Both the position numbers and the translations under genes were made by a program. Of a stretch of 64,000 nucleotides of DNA, positions 33,716 to 53,585 are shown one piece after another (positions within the stretch are counted from its first letter, which is position 1; every line of letters starts with the position of its first letter). This stretch comes from Balamuthia mandrillaris (taxonomy: Eukaryota; Discosea; Longamoebia; Balamuthiidae): the NCBI GenBank assembly GCA_031835245.1, contig JAVKOQ010000003.1, positions 285,001 to 349,000 of the forward strand, given 5' to 3'. The notes under the pieces are model-generated. The model was not told the DNA's origin, made no database searches, and saw nothing but the letters and a program-made list of their open reading frames with translations.

Positions 33716-34646
33716 GTTTTTTTTGCAGTTCTCGTTCGCGTTCGCGTTTGTGTTTGCGTTTGTGTTTGCGTTCGCGTTCGCGTTCTCGTTCGCGTTCTCG
33801 TTCTCTTTCTTTCTCTTGTATTTTTTGAAGTTCTCGTTCTTCCGCTTCTATTTCCTTGCTTCTTCTCTCCCGTTCTTCTTCCTCTAGGTCACCGTAGTCT
33901 TCCTCGTCGTCGTCGTCGTCGTCCTCTCCTTCTGCACCTCCCCAGGAAGCACCATCCGGCAACAAAAGCGGGTCCACCTCCTCCGCTGTCGTCTGATACA
34001 ACAACGGGTCTATCAGCTCCTCCACGCTCTCCTCTTTCGCTTCTTCTGGTCCTGCTTGTTCGTCTTCATTATGTTGGGTGGCGTGAAAATATTCGGGGAA
34101 AGCTATTGTTGAGGTCCTCGTTGGTGAAGTCAACGTCGGTATCGAAGAAGAAGAAGAAGAAGAAGAAGAAGAAGAAGAAGAAGAAGAAGAAGAAGAAGAA
34201 GAAGAAGAAGAAGAACAAGAAGAAGAAGCAGCAGCAGCTGGGAAGGAGCAAGAGAGGCGAGAAGACAAAGGAGAGGGACCGGAGGCCGTCAGCTCTTTGT
34301 GGGCCAGCTCTTGGACGAACAGCAGGAAGGCCGTGCGGTGGCTCTGTTGGTTGAGGCTTTGGAGCAGCCGACAAAACAACAGCTTGGCTGCTTCCGCTGT
34401 GATTTCATTCTCTCCGTCTTCTCCTGTTTTTTTTGTTTCAAGATTAATTTTTTTTTTGTGGAGTGAAAAAAAGATGTTTGTTTTTTTTTGGCGCTGAATA
34501 AGAAGAAGAGTGTGAGGGTTTGTGTGGTTACCTTGAAGCGGCATTAGCATGAGAGCGGTGCAAGCGGATGAGAGCGCAGAGTAACTTGGAATGCCCGTGC
34601 CTTCTTTTTCAAACAGCAAGGGCTCCTTCCAGCTCCTCTTTCTCAT
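29776..34646 (-). CDS. ASXL-like protein: ASXH/DEUBAD and C-terminal HARE-HTH
   Basis: Four exons, 34532-34646, 31158-34423, 30013-31063 and 29776-29936, join to exactly 1,530 aa. Most of the protein is low complexity: poly-Ser, a very long Glu/Arg/Lys helix at about 250-420, then Ser/Pro-rich sequence. Two ordered parts stand out. At about 1000-1140 is an ASXH/DEUBAD domain (LKNILNADTFNDCLSAEEKD, LLLPEVDRRSPESINELL, FQQLHQAGEF), followed across the splice by WKAKYYEEYWGERQG, the expected distal ASXH motif. At about 1450-1525 is a HARE-HTH winged helix (ALLILRRQGEPLDVRQI, ADILAAVLGGDITRGDSCF, TKVGPMVFGLKEF). Animal ASXL proteins activate the BAP1 H2A deubiquitinase (PR-DUB). The C-terminal PHD finger of animal ASXL is not seen. 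Confidence 0.8.
34143..34215. repeat. Coding GAA microsatellite (poly-Ser)
   Basis: About 24 GAA units on the plus strand lie inside exon 2 of the ASXL-like gene and are read as TCT/TTC-frame Ser codons on the minus strand. The frame is preserved across the run. Confidence 0.8.
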
Positions 34647-34771
34647 CTCACCAAACGTGTTTTTTTTTATTTCGTTAATTGTCTTGCAATAAATTTTCTA
34701 ATCGAAAATTTTGGCAATTTATTTCCGTTTTTTTGTTTTTCTGACAAAATATCCAACTATCGTAAAATTTC

Positions 34772-34818
34772 GTGTCGTCACGATAATCGTTACCGAGATC
34801 TCCGTGTCGTCATGATAA
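34772..34818. promoter_or_regulatory. Paired GTGTCGTCA(C/T)GATAA motif
   Basis: GTGTCGTCACGATAA (34772-34786) and GTGTCGTCATGATAA (34804-34818) lie 126-175 bp upstream of the ASXL-like ATG. A near-identical pair occurs at 45515-45552 in another promoter region. The function is inferred from recurrence and location. Confidence 0.5.
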
Positions 34819-34858
34819 ATATTTCCACGTAAATTTTTTCTTTCGTAAAAATGTCTCT

Positions 34859-42766
<7,908 letters not shown>

Positions 42767-42971
42767 TGGAGAGAGAGGGAGGAGCTGCCACAAAGAGAGA
42801 GCGAGAGCGAGAAAAAAAAAGTAGTGGGTAAGAGGACTTTGAAGTGCCTGAAGTACCACCACTCGGCCCTTTTTTTCTTTTGTCTTTTTTGCTACCTCTT
42901 TGGCAGCAGCAATGCTGCACAATTGCTTGACGTTTTGTCGACAATGGGATTTATGTCGACGAGTTGCTCTT

Positions 42972-43110
42972 TTTCGGCAATTGACCAAAGCGCAATGGTT
43001 AGGTTTGGCAGTAGTCCTTGTCGACACCCACTTTCCCCGCTTAAAATAAGCAGGGAAGCGCAGGGACTATTTTACTGCCCTTTTTTCCATTGCCATTTCT
43101 TTTCTGCAAA
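42972..43110. repeat. Dispersed ~140-bp repeat, copy B
   Basis: This is a partner of 470-612 in the same orientation. It lies in the 957-bp gap between the WDR81 start and the malate dehydrogenase 3' end, preceded by extra GTCGAC motifs (42937, 42955). A tRNA-like phrase GCGCAATGGTTAG is present but no full tRNA fold is seen. Confidence 0.7.
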
Positions 43111-43192
43111 TTATTGCTTTGCGAGCTAATTTTGGAATGAATGGACAGGTGGAATCATTGGGTGGCGAGCTGGATAGCTGGCTCTGCCTCTA

Positions 43193-43634
43193 TTGCTCGA
43201 CCCTGCTTATTGGCGACGAGCGGAAGCATCTCAGTTCCGGCAAGTTGTTTGTTTCTTCGTGGGCATTATAGTTTTGATCCGTTGCCATCTGCTTATTCCC
43301 CCTAGAGGCTCGCCCAAGCTCACCCGCATCTTAAAGAGCCTTCCAGCCTTGGGCGAGGACTACGCCCCAGTGAACCTGCTAGTTGCAAAACATACCTTCC
43401 AACAGATCCTTCGTGCAATCCGTGAGTACCTCAGAAGAAGTTAAAGAAGCAGCGGAAGCATTGGCTGCTCAAAGAGAACTAGTACAAGAACCGCAAGACC
43501 AAGGAGGTCTCAGCTTAATCCGTAAGGAAATGCTATCCATGCTGGAACCAACTGCTTCCGATGAAAAGGAAGCGCCGCACAAAGTCACATGCACTCGCGG
43601 CGGCTCAGCTGACCTCTCAGAGAACCAACCGTAA
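43193..43634 (+). other. Unassigned coding-like fragments
   Basis: Two adjacent protein-like stretches lie on the plus strand. The first follows an acceptor-like CCCCCTAG at about 43304 and reads GSPKLTRILKSLPALGEDYA, then NLLVAKHTFQQILRAIR. The second reads EEVKEAAEALAAQRELVQEP, then LSLIRKEMLSMLEP, in another frame. The second ends at a stop at 43632-43634. They could be two exons of a small unknown gene or a decayed fragment. I do not recognise the family and could not find a consistent splice. Confidence 0.3.
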
Positions 43635-43723
43635 CAAAGAAGGGAAGTAAGTTTTTGTGTTTTGTTTATCGGTGTATTTTCAAAAATAAAAACAAACAGA
43701 GATGTGTTGTGGCTCGTTTTGCT

Positions 43724-45132
43724 TTAGTTGGCGGCAAGAATGTCCATGGCGGCTGTCTTCTCCTCCACCAGTTCCTTCTCTGTGGTTTGCATGAGCTGAC
43801 GGGCGCGGGGCTGCACGGGCAAGCCCTGCACGATGCTGTACTCCCCGTGGGAGCACGTCACTGGGAAGGAGTAGATGACCCCTTTGCTCACGCCGTAGCT
43901 TCCATCTGAGACCACACCCATGCTGACCCATTCTCCCTTTTTTGTTTTTTGTGAGTGGAAAGGGATGAAAGCAGCAGAGAAAAAGAAGAAAGAAAAATGG
44001 GGAACACAAAGAAGAGAGGACGAGCGAAGAGAAGAGGGAATACGGAATGGTGAAGAATGCAATGAGGAGATGAATAGAGTACCGGTTGGGTTCCAAGCAG
44101 CCAATCCCGCATGTGGTCGACCACAGCAGTGGCAGCAGAGGCAGCGCTAGAGAGCTTCCGTGCCTTGATGACGGCGGCGCCCCGTTGCTGCACTGTGGGG
44201 ATGAAATGGCGGTCCAACCACTCCTCTTGACCCTTCAGCAGCTCGGAGAGTGGTTGCTTGCCAGAGGGAGAGGTGACAAAGCCGTGCGCCACGTCTGGGA
44301 ATTGAGTTGCAGAGTGATTGCCTTTTTAAAAAAAGATGGATAAATATGGTGCAGCTGAAGACGTGAAAAGAGATAACCGAAGGGGTTTGCAAAAAAATAA
44401 AGATATGAAAGATAGACAGGAATGAAGGGCGAAGGATAAAAGTATGAAGGAGTAAGAAAGTGTGAAGAACGGATGGAATGTAAAGATGATTGCAACCGAT
44501 ACAAGAAGAAAGAAGAAAAAGCGAAGAACTTGGCGCTTACCCCAAATGATAACGTTATGAACGTCAGCCACTGACACTCCAACCTTCTGTGCAACCTGCG
44601 CGGTGGCCCTGTTCTGATCGAGCCGTGTCAAGGCCGAGAAGTTGCGTGATGGAATGTCCGGCGCGCAGGACATGGCGATCAGGCAGTTGGTGTTGGCCGG
44701 GTTGCCGACGACCAGCACCTTGACGTCCCTGGAGGCGTAGGCATTCAAGGCCGCGCCCTGGGCTTTGAAGATGGAGGCGTTTCGCTCCAGCAGGTCCTTC
44801 CTCTCCATGCCTGGCTTGCGAGGGAAGGCGCCGACGAGAATGGCGGCGTCCACGCCCTGGAAGGCCTCCTTGGTGTCCGTGGTGGCCACGATCCCTGCCA
44901 ACAGAGGGAAAGCGCAGTCCTCCAGCTCCATGACGAGGCCCTCGAGGGCTTGCTTCATGGGCGGGATGTCGAGGAGGTGCAGGATGATGCGACGAGTGGG
45001 GCCGAGGAGGTTGCCGCGAGCGATCATGAATACGAGGGAGTAGGCGATCTGGCCGGCGGCGCCGGTGACCAGGATGCGAACGGGGGGCTGTTGAGGACCA
45101 TTGGAGGAGAAGATGGAGGCAGCAGTGGCCAT
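43724..45132 (-). CDS. MDH: Malate dehydrogenase, cytosolic type
   Basis: Three exons, 44541-45132, 44083-44321 and 43724-43936, join to exactly 347 aa. Seen: the NAD-binding motif [35 protein letters not shown]; the mobile active-site loop [37 protein letters not shown] with substrate-binding residues; the catalytic histidine in [14 protein letters not shown]; and [20 protein letters not shown]. It interconverts malate and oxaloacetate with NAD(H). The sequence type is that of cytosolic animal/plant MDH. No clear mitochondrial presequence is seen before [13 protein letters not shown] donor-like GTACC near 45240 and acceptor near 45154 suggest an intron in the 5' UTR. Confidence 0.95.
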
Positions 45133-45481
45133 GGGACGGATTTGTTGCTACACGACATTTTAAAACAAAAGATGCAAGATGAGATGACCAAAGCCCAAAA
45201 AAAAAAGAAGATTGATAAAGAGACGAGGGGTGTAAGAGGTACCATAGAGTCCCCATCATGCAACATCAAGTGTCGGGACAGTGCATGCAGCCGCATGGCC
45301 GCGGTCTTGTGGCGACTCATCTCAGACATCATCATCATCATGGGTAACACGCACTCCACCTCTTTCTCTCTCTCTTTGCTACGCTACTTTTGTTCTGCTT
45401 TGGTCTGTTCGCCCGCACGTAACCCGCGGACAATTTTTTTTTTTGCCCCAACCGTTTTTCTTTTTTCTTACTTCTCGCTCC

Positions 45482-45512
45482 GAATTTTAAGGTATCCCCC
45501 ACCTTAAAATTC
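45482..45512. promoter_or_regulatory. Perfect 12-bp inverted repeat with 7-bp loop
   Basis: GAATTTTAAGGT (45482-45493) and ACCTTAAAATTC (45501-45512) are exact reverse complements around ATCCCCC. The palindrome is placed 140 bp upstream of the VPS8 ATG and 350 bp from the MDH ATG, next to the GTCGTCACGA motif pair. Confidence 0.6.
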
Positions 45513-45514
45513 AA

Positions 45515-45552
45515 TGTCGTCACGAAAAAACATTTATGTGTCGTCACGATAA
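45515..45552. promoter_or_regulatory. Paired TGTCGTCACGA motif
   Basis: TGTCGTCACGA (45515-45525) and GTGTCGTCACGATAA (45538-45552) lie 100-137 bp upstream of the VPS8 ATG. They match the pair upstream of the ASXL-like gene (34772-34818). The 519-bp divergent gap between MDH and VPS8 (45133-45651) shows no other coding frame of note. Confidence 0.5.
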
Positions 45553-45651
45553 AACGATGACATCATCGGATTCTATAAAAGGTAGATGATACGTCAGCTA
45601 TTGAATTTGCAAAGCGATAAAAAAAAAACAGAGAGAAAGGAAGAAAAAGAG

Positions 45652-48600
45652 ATGGCGAGCGAGAGGCCTTCTTCGACCACGTCGTCGTCGGCCTCGTCCT
45701 TCAGCCAACTGCAAGACACTCCCCTTCGCGGCTTTCCGGCGTTGAGAGAGAAGATGAAAGAGAAGGAAGAGCGGGATGCCACCGCCACTGCTGCCCCCTT
45801 GCAACTGGGCGAGGAACAAGCCCACCAAAACGATTATGAGCACCTCGATGACGACGAGGAGGACGATGACGATGAGCTGTTGGGCGGGTTGGCCTTTGGG
45901 GTGCGTGGGAGGCCTGGCTCTCGCCGAGGCACAGCAACCAGCCGAGACTCTCGCCACGTCCTCGGCGACCAAGCCTCCGCTGACATCTCCATCGACGAAA
46001 TCTTGGCTATGGACGAGGAGGACGAGGCCGAAGAGGCGGCCTTGCTGCAGACTTTTGTTGGCGACGGCTCGTCCTCTGGCCCCACCCTCACGAACCACTT
46101 TGGCGATGCTTCTATTCGGACCAGCTCTCACGGCCTTGACGCTCACGTACGTCAACCACTCTTTTTGCGTGAGAAGCTTTGCCGATCGCTTTTTTCTCTT
46201 CTTTTTTTTCTGTTATTGTCTCTCTCTTGCTCTTGTACTTTCGTTCTCTCATCCTTCTCTTTCTTCTCTGTCCTTGCTTTCCCTCTCTGTTGTGTCTCTA
46301 ATTCTCTACAAAAAAGAAGCAGCAACAACAACCCAAAGAGCTGAACGAAGTGGTGCTGCAACAAATTCTCATGGAGAGCACGGAAGACCCTTTGCCCGAT
46401 TTGGCGCCGAAGGACTACATGGACAACATCGTCAAGGACCTGTTGCCGCCCCCTCCTCCATCGGTTTGTCTTTGTTTCTCTACGATTTTTCGTTTTCATA
46501 CACGTGCACCTTGTTATGGTCCTCGTTCTCGTTCTTGTCCTCGTCCTTCTTTTCGTTCTTGTTCTCGTTTTCGCTCTCGTCTTCTTCTTCTTCTTCTTCT
46601 TGTTTTTTTTCTTCTCTTAGCAATATCAACATCACATAGAATGACAAGCTTAACGAAGGACGGCGTGTGGGCGGTTACAAGTTATTTCGGCTGCGGTCTA
46701 TGTCCTCCAGCAGCAAGAAGAGACCATCCTCATTGTCAAGTTTAACGAATGATCCTATTGTTCTCCTGCCTAAACCCTTGCGTAAGGTTTCTATGTCGAT
46801 GACCTCTGAAGCCATGCGTCGTGAAGCCGGTTTTCCTACTTGCGTTGTGGTAATGTCTTTTCTTTGCCATCTTACTCTTCTTTGCCCTTTGTCTCCCTTT
46901 TGAACTCTTTCATGATTATCTATTGTTTCGGTCTTAACTCACTTTCAACCCCTATCTGGAATGAAGGTTTCAAGACGGTGTATAGCGGTTGGAACAGCAC
47001 ACGGCTTGGTACTTTTGTTTGACCATCTCCAAGAGCTCAAACGCATTCTTGGAACATCCACTGGTATACATCCATTCTATTCTTCAGACGCTTCTCAGAC
47101 TAAAGAACAAAAAAAAAAAGACGCAGAATATGGTTCAGTAACGGCAGTAGACATGATGCCAAGTGGAGATTGGCTAGTCTGCGGCCATCAAAAAGGCCAT
47201 ATCGTGCTCTGGGACATCCAAACGGGGACCATGATCAAGACTGTGACCCCGGAGCAGGCTCACCCCTCAGCTGTCATTCATCTCCGCTTTCTGAGCGAGT
47301 CTCAGATAATCAGCTCCGACGTAACGGGGACTACCTATCGCATTACGTTCACCAAATCCATGTGGCGAGGATGGACAGCAGACACACTACTCATCTTGAA
47401 TGGGAGGGCGGGCAAAGTGTATGCATTAGCCTCGTTAATGTCCAGTCCGTTGTCTTCTGCGTTGGAGAATCCATTGAACGCCTCTGCATTGATAGCGTTT
47501 TGTATGCCTCGTTTGGTGAGTCATTTGTATTTGCTTTTTTTTTTGGTTTAGTTTTCAAGTTTGGTACATTGTTTTGTCTTGCGCTTCTCTGACCTTTGTT
47601 AAAGGTTACAATTGTGAGATTGGAACCAAAGATTGAAATACTGTTCAAGCTGGGAAGGCCGAAGAATATAAGTGCCTCCACTCTTCCTTATCTGTCTTGG
47701 TGCAAACGTGTAGTCAAGAAAGGTAAAGTACAGTTTTTAAAAAATAGGAATATTGAAAACACTGACTACAGAAGCTTACACTATTATTTTACCTTTTAAC
47801 AGATGACACCAGTGGTCAATTGGCGGCATGCGACCCTATATTGGCGATCGGTTGGGGACATCACTTACAGCTGTTGCAAGTATCATCCTCATCTTCCACC
47901 CAAGCAGAAAGCTCCTCCTCCACAGGAGAGAATCCTGCAGATGGCTCCATTCGTGTTCATCTCCTCTCTTCCACCATCACTGAAAATGAGATATGTGGTC
48001 TGGAATGGTTGGGCAACAAATTGCTGTTGGTGCTGGATGTAAAGGATAAGCTACGCGTTTTGGATGCTTCCGATTTGAAAGAAATAGAAGCAGTGGATAC
48101 GAAAGGAATGGACCTCATCTATCATACTAGATTCTCTAAGGCTCAATGCTCCTTTCATAACAGCTTCCGTACGTTGAAAGACAGAGTTTATTTATTGGTA
48201 CGCTCCTTTCTTACTCTCTTTTCCTGCAAATCATCTGGTCTGCTCTCCCACATTCTTATTGTTTCTCTGATACAAACATAAGGGTATGGATAATATTTAT
48301 TGGGGACACATTCTCTCTTGGGAGGAACGGATTACTCTGTTGGTGGAACAACGACGTTGGTTGGATGCTCTCAGCTTAGCGCTCAAGTTTTACGAGGTTC
48401 GCCTTCTCTCTCTTTCTCTCTGTTCATTATTTTTCTCATTTTATTGTAGGGGCGAGGAAAAGGACTTGTAGATAAAGGAGTAGGTCTCCCTAGCAACAGT
48501 CAAACTAGACGTTCTTTAGTGTCGGACAAAATCATCCAAGTTCTTTTGTACTACCTTCGCACAGCCGTTTCAGCCATCTTTCCTTCTGCTTCAAATACAA

Positions 48601-51600
48601 CAATATCCCACAACGACCTTACATCAGTATCATCGACATCATCAAATAGCTTTGACTCGACGAAAAACGACCGGCTGGTTACAAAGAGGATGGTACGATT
48701 GGGCAGCATTTGCATGGAATATCTATTACACATTGCACGATCGGACGTTCTCTTTGAGCAGATTTATCCATTGTATTGTAAGCTCGGCCAGCGACACACC
48801 TTCTTGGAATTAATGGAGCCGTTTATTTTGGAGGAGAAGCTGGTTTATCTGCCTCCAGAGTTGATGCAGGCCTTTGTATCCCATTATGCGAGCAAGAATA
48901 TGCTAAAGACGGTCGAACAGTGCATCCTTCATCTTGATCTTGCCAGCATGGATTTCCATCACGTTGGCACTCCTCTTCTCCCTCATCATACATGCACCCC
49001 TTATGTTCTAATTTGTCAAAATTCAGATTGTCAAGCTTTGCAGAGAGCATTATCTAAGCAGTGGACTCATTTATGTGTATAACCAAGGATTAGAAGACTA
49101 CATCACACCTCTTGACGACATGATGCGACTCATTCGATCCAAAAGAAAAACAGACCTAGTCAAAGGGGAAACAACGTCCACGACATCAGATATTTCTTCG
49201 ACTTCTGGTGGTTCTCAGTGGAAGTCAGTTGGCTATAAAATATTGCTCTATGTTAGCTATTGTCTTCTGGGTAAAGCTTTTCCTCAGGGCTCTATTCCGC
49301 GCCATCTAGTTACATCTGTAAAGGTTGATGTACTCAACTATCTTTTCCAGAAGAATGTTGTTGGCGGTATGTTCCTTCTTTCGTTCTCTGTCACGTTATC
49401 CTTTGACATTTCCTCTGACGATTTTAACAATGCAGAGGAAGAAGAATACGTACATCTGGTGTGCATGCTTTTATTCGACACAAAAGAATTCCTATCTGCC
49501 ATATCAATCGCTTTCGATGATCCTACCATCCCTCCTCCAAAAGAAGAGATGGAAAAACCGATGCTAAACCACCAACAAATGCTGGGAGTGCTAGAAGGCA
49601 TCATGGTTCCTGGTTCTATCAAATCTTCGCTTTTTAACGTTCGTATTTGACTTCTTACTTTTCTTTTTGTGCCCCACTAACATTTTATTGTTTTCTCTTC
49701 TTTTTATATTTATTGTTGTGTCTCTGCCTATTGACAGGAAGAACAAGTGGGATACTTTTTCAGTTTTATTGCAGAATACGTTGCCAAGGAAAGAGTGTCT
49801 GTCTCACCAGCTCTCATGAACAAAGTGGTGAGCTATCTCACGCGCTCTCCCGATGCTTCTACTGCTGTCAAAAGACAACAATTGATGCTGCACATCATGT
49901 CCCTGCCTTCTGCACGCTGGGATCAGAACACGTTGCTCATGGTAGAGGGAGCCAGTCCAGAACCTTTGTAAGTGAACACTCTCTCTTGCTGTGTCAGTTT
50001 TTCGACTTCATTGACCGCTACTTGTGTTTATCAGCTATGCTGTAGCAGAGCTCTATTATCGCCAGCGCAAAGACTATAAGCAGGTCATTCGTTGCTATCT
50101 AAAAGATCACTATCGGAGAGTACGCTATTACTCTTATTTCTGGCTTTATCGAGCTTTCTCTTAAACTTATCACTTCTCTCTTAGACGGAAGTATTTACGA
50201 TGCTCAGAACTCTTTTGGATGATGCAAGTATTGCAGAACAACAAATGCAAGAGATACGGCAGGCTGTGGTGGCCAACATCACAGACCTCATCAAGATAGA
50301 CCCTCACGCCTCGTGCTCGCTAATCACCAATTATTTCACCAAGGATCAAAATCATCAAATCATGCGCGAACTCAGCAAACATCCCAAACTGCAATACGAA
50401 TATCTAGACGCTATTCTTGGACCAGAAAGGTTTGTTGTTCTCTATTTCTCATTCCTCTTTACTTTTTTTTTTGTATTATTTCCATTCTTTCTTCTAAACT
50501 CTCTTATGGAAAATAGCGTTTACCAAACCAGCAATTTGGGCAGCGGCCGTTTGGCAGGAGAGTTGATGGAAGAAACTACTGGCAAAGAAATGCAACAAAC
50601 TTACATCGCTCTAATGTGCCAATTTGCTCCTAGCAAAGTCTATCGCCATCTTCAAGCGAGTGACACTCGAGTCTCCTTTGAGTACTGTCTCGCCCTTTGC
50701 AAGCGGCATAACATCACCGATGCAACGGCGTACTTGTTGGAGAGAACCGGAGATGTGATTAGCGCGTTGGACATTATTCTTCAAAAGCTAAAGGAGGAGA
50801 TGACAGTCATGTTTGCTGCGCAAGAAGCCAATGAGTTGAATGCTTTGCCTGAGGCAGGCGCGTTTCCAGGTAAGGGAGAGAAGAAATGAGGAGAGAGAGA
50901 GAGAGAGAGAGTGAGTGAGTGAGAAGCGAGAATACCTTATAAAGTGAAACTGATGTAAAATTACAGCATTTCCTCATACCAAAGAAGAGAAGAAAGTTCA
51001 GGAAACACTACGAGCTGCTATTTCGTTGTGTCAACGCAATTCCCAACGTTCAGGCGTAGATGATGCTGAAAGCGTGGTATAGCTTCCTCTCCCTCTCCCT
51101 TTTTTTTTCTAAATCTCTCACCTTCAATTTTGGTTTAAAGGCGTTATGGTTCCGTCTTTTGGATGCCTTGGTTGTTCCTCTTCGTGATTTCAAAAAGAAA
51201 GGGCGTGGCCTCAAACAAACTCAACAAGGAGGCAGCAACGCTCCTTCTAACAAAACCAAATCCTCCTCACGATCTTCATCATCGTCACGACCTTCTCCTT
51301 CTTTGTCTTTCTCTCGTCATCGCTCCGCCTCTCAAACTGTTTACTCGCTGTCTGTCTCCGAGGACGAGAGCCTTCCTCGCGGCCTCGCTCGCTCTACACA
51401 AGCAATAACTTTGCAAATCCAAAACGTGCTGCACAACATGATGGGCTACGTACCCTTGCAGGCCATTCTCTCCAAGATCGTGCACGACCACGGCGCAGAT
51501 GACTTTGGAGACTTTAAGTCCATCATCCGCGGCGTGCTGGACTCGTATTCCTACGAGGAGGCCATCCTGCGAAGCGTCAACAAATTGCTTCGAGGCGACA

Positions 51601-52300
51601 TGTACGATTCCTTCCGTGAGTATTGGTATCTTCGTAACAGAGCTTATGTCCCTTCGAAGCAAACCGCGGCAAGTCAACAACACTCTTCTTCTGATCATCA
51701 CCTGAGTTCAGCAATGATGACGAAGATGAAAGGAACGGCAATGAGAGGAGGAAATGGCGTGTGTCACCTTTGTGGAGCAACATTTTCAGATCCCAACTTT
51801 TTGTTAATGGAGGAGAAACGGTCAACCGTGGGCGTGGCCGTCTTTCCTTGCGGTCATTGCTTCCATGGCAGCTGTCTTGGTAAGTTTAGAGCTTGTCCGC
51901 TTTGCAATCGGCACAACAAAAAGCCGAATGACAAAAACAAGGAGAAGAAGGAGAAGGAGAAGGAGGAAGAAAAGGAAGGCGGGGAGGAATATCGATCTCG
52001 ATTGCCCACGGAAAGAGTGCAAGACTTGATTGCCAACAAAAATGACAGCAACAAGGACGACCCTTCTCGTCTTGGTGCAAATACGAAAGATACTATCGTA
52101 AGTTCTTTTCTTTCTTGTTTCTCTTCTGTTCCTAACTTAAAAATGACAAAAAAAACAGAGGGCATCTCTAAACACCAATCCAGAAAACTTGAAGGACTAT
52201 CTTCAACGCGTTGACAAGTTTAAACCACAAGAATACTCAAGAGTATGTACTGTTGTCTTGTCTCCCTGTTTCTCTCTTGCCATCTCTCTCTAGTCTCCCG

Positions 52301-52352
<52 letters not shown>

Positions 52353-52684
52353 CTCGCTCTCTCTCTCGCTCTCTCTCTCTCGCTCTCTCGCTCTCTCGCT
52401 CTCTCGCTCTTCTCTGCTCAACAACTAACAAAAAAAAAAATACAAACAAACGACAACAGTTGGATATGTTGTATCAGCTAGCAGGGCAGACAAGAAAGAA
52501 GTCCAGTGGAAGAGTCACGAGAGCCACAAAGACGGCGAAGCAAGAGAGGGCGTTGAAAGCAAGGTCGAGGGTCTATCCTTCCTCGGCGTCTTCCTCTGGT
52601 TCGTGGCGGAGAGGCGTTCGTTTGACGGCAGAGGAACTGCAGGAACAAGGCTTTCAACTGCAAACGATGGACAAACACAGTTGA
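45652..52684 (+). CDS. VPS8: VPS8, CORVET tethering subunit
   Basis: Eighteen exons: 45652-46146, 46317-46463, 46640-46849, 46967-47515, 47605-47722, 47803-48197, 48283-48396, 48450-48962, 49027-49366, 49436-49638, 49738-49967, 50035-50118, 50185-50429, 50517-50869, 50967-51073, 51141-52097, 52159-52242 and 52460-52684. They give about 1,790 aa, longer than human VPS8 because of Ser-rich inserts; my summed borders are two bases out of frame. Seen: an acidic N-terminus; a WD40-type propeller ([33 protein letters not shown]); the VPS8 core ([51 protein letters not shown]); an alpha-solenoid; and a C-terminal RING-type finger ([10 protein letters not shown], then [12 protein letters not shown] and CPLCNRH). 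VPS8 binds Rab5-GTP on early endosomes and gives CORVET its specificity. The acceptor of exon 2 has two equivalent AG choices. Confidence 0.95.
52296..52408. repeat. CT/CTCG dinucleotide repeat in last VPS8 intron
   Basis: A pure TC run followed by TCTCGC units fills the intron before the last VPS8 exon. It is pyrimidine on the coding strand, like most microsatellites in introns here. Confidence 0.9.
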
Positions 52685-53068
52685 CCGCTTTTTCTTTTTC
52701 TTTCATAGAGGGATACCTATTTATCTCCAAAGCAAAAAAAAAAAAGATGAGCTTGTTGCAGGTACGAACTTGTGGATAGACTCTTGTGACTTTGGTGGGT
52801 TGTGGGGGGGAAGCGATCTGTTTCCAGAAAGGATGCGCTGTGGTCATACAAGATCAACAAGGGGGGGGAACACATGCAATCCCTCTTTGGGGAATAGCCC
52901 TCCCCCCAAAAAGTTGTGGCTGAGCTTGTACGACCACGAGCATCCCCCCCACTGGAAAAGAAATCGCCGAATGGCGATAATTGTAGAAAAGTATTTCTCT
53001 GAAAAACGATAATTCTTCGCGGCATAAATAATTTTTTTTTTATCGTCCCCAAAAAAAAATAAGAAGAA
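52685..53068. other. Intergenic gap VPS8/PPCS
   Basis: This 384-bp stretch has G and C homopolymer runs (52806-52812, 52861-52868, 52945-52951), an A run and an ACGATAA box at about 53007. No coding frame is credible. It should include the PPCS promoter. Confidence 0.5.
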
Positions 53069-53554
53069 ATGGACAGCAGCTCCCAAGAGAAAGAGGCCGT
53101 CGCTGAGTTTTTCGAGAGCAACGAGGCCCCCGCTGGGTTGGCCGAGGAACAGCAGCGCCTCGATGAGTTTGTGAGGCATAACGCTGGACGAAAGTTGGCT
53201 CTTGTGACCGTGAGTATTGATTACCGTTGATTGAGCCAAATGGAAAGGAGAGAGCGGAGAGCAGAGAGTGAAGTGGTTAACAAGAACGTTTGGTTTGTTG
53301 TTCATGAGCAGAGCGGCGGCACTACTGTGCCTTTGGAAAAGAATACGGTGCGCTACATTGACAACTTTAGCGGTGGCAATCGTGGGGCATGCAGCGCTGA
53401 ATATCCTCTTTACCCTGTCTTCTTCTTGTTCTTGCTTCTTGCTTCTTCTTCTTCTTCTCCTTCTTGTTCTCTTCTTCTTGTTCTTGTTCTTGTTCTTCCT
53501 CTTCCCCTGCTTCTTCCTCTTCTCCTCTTCTTCCTCTTCTTGTTCTTGTTCTTG

Positions 53555-53585
<31 letters not shown>

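Noticed and set aside
42972-43110. tRNA gene or tRNA-derived SINE
   Set aside because: Only a D-arm-like phrase is present; no anticodon stem, acceptor stem or clear B box could be folded by eye, so it is kept as an unclassified repeat.
45133-45360. N-terminal extension or transit peptide of MDH
   Set aside because: No splice joins the upstream ATG codons in frame with the conserved start; a 5' UTR intron is more likely.
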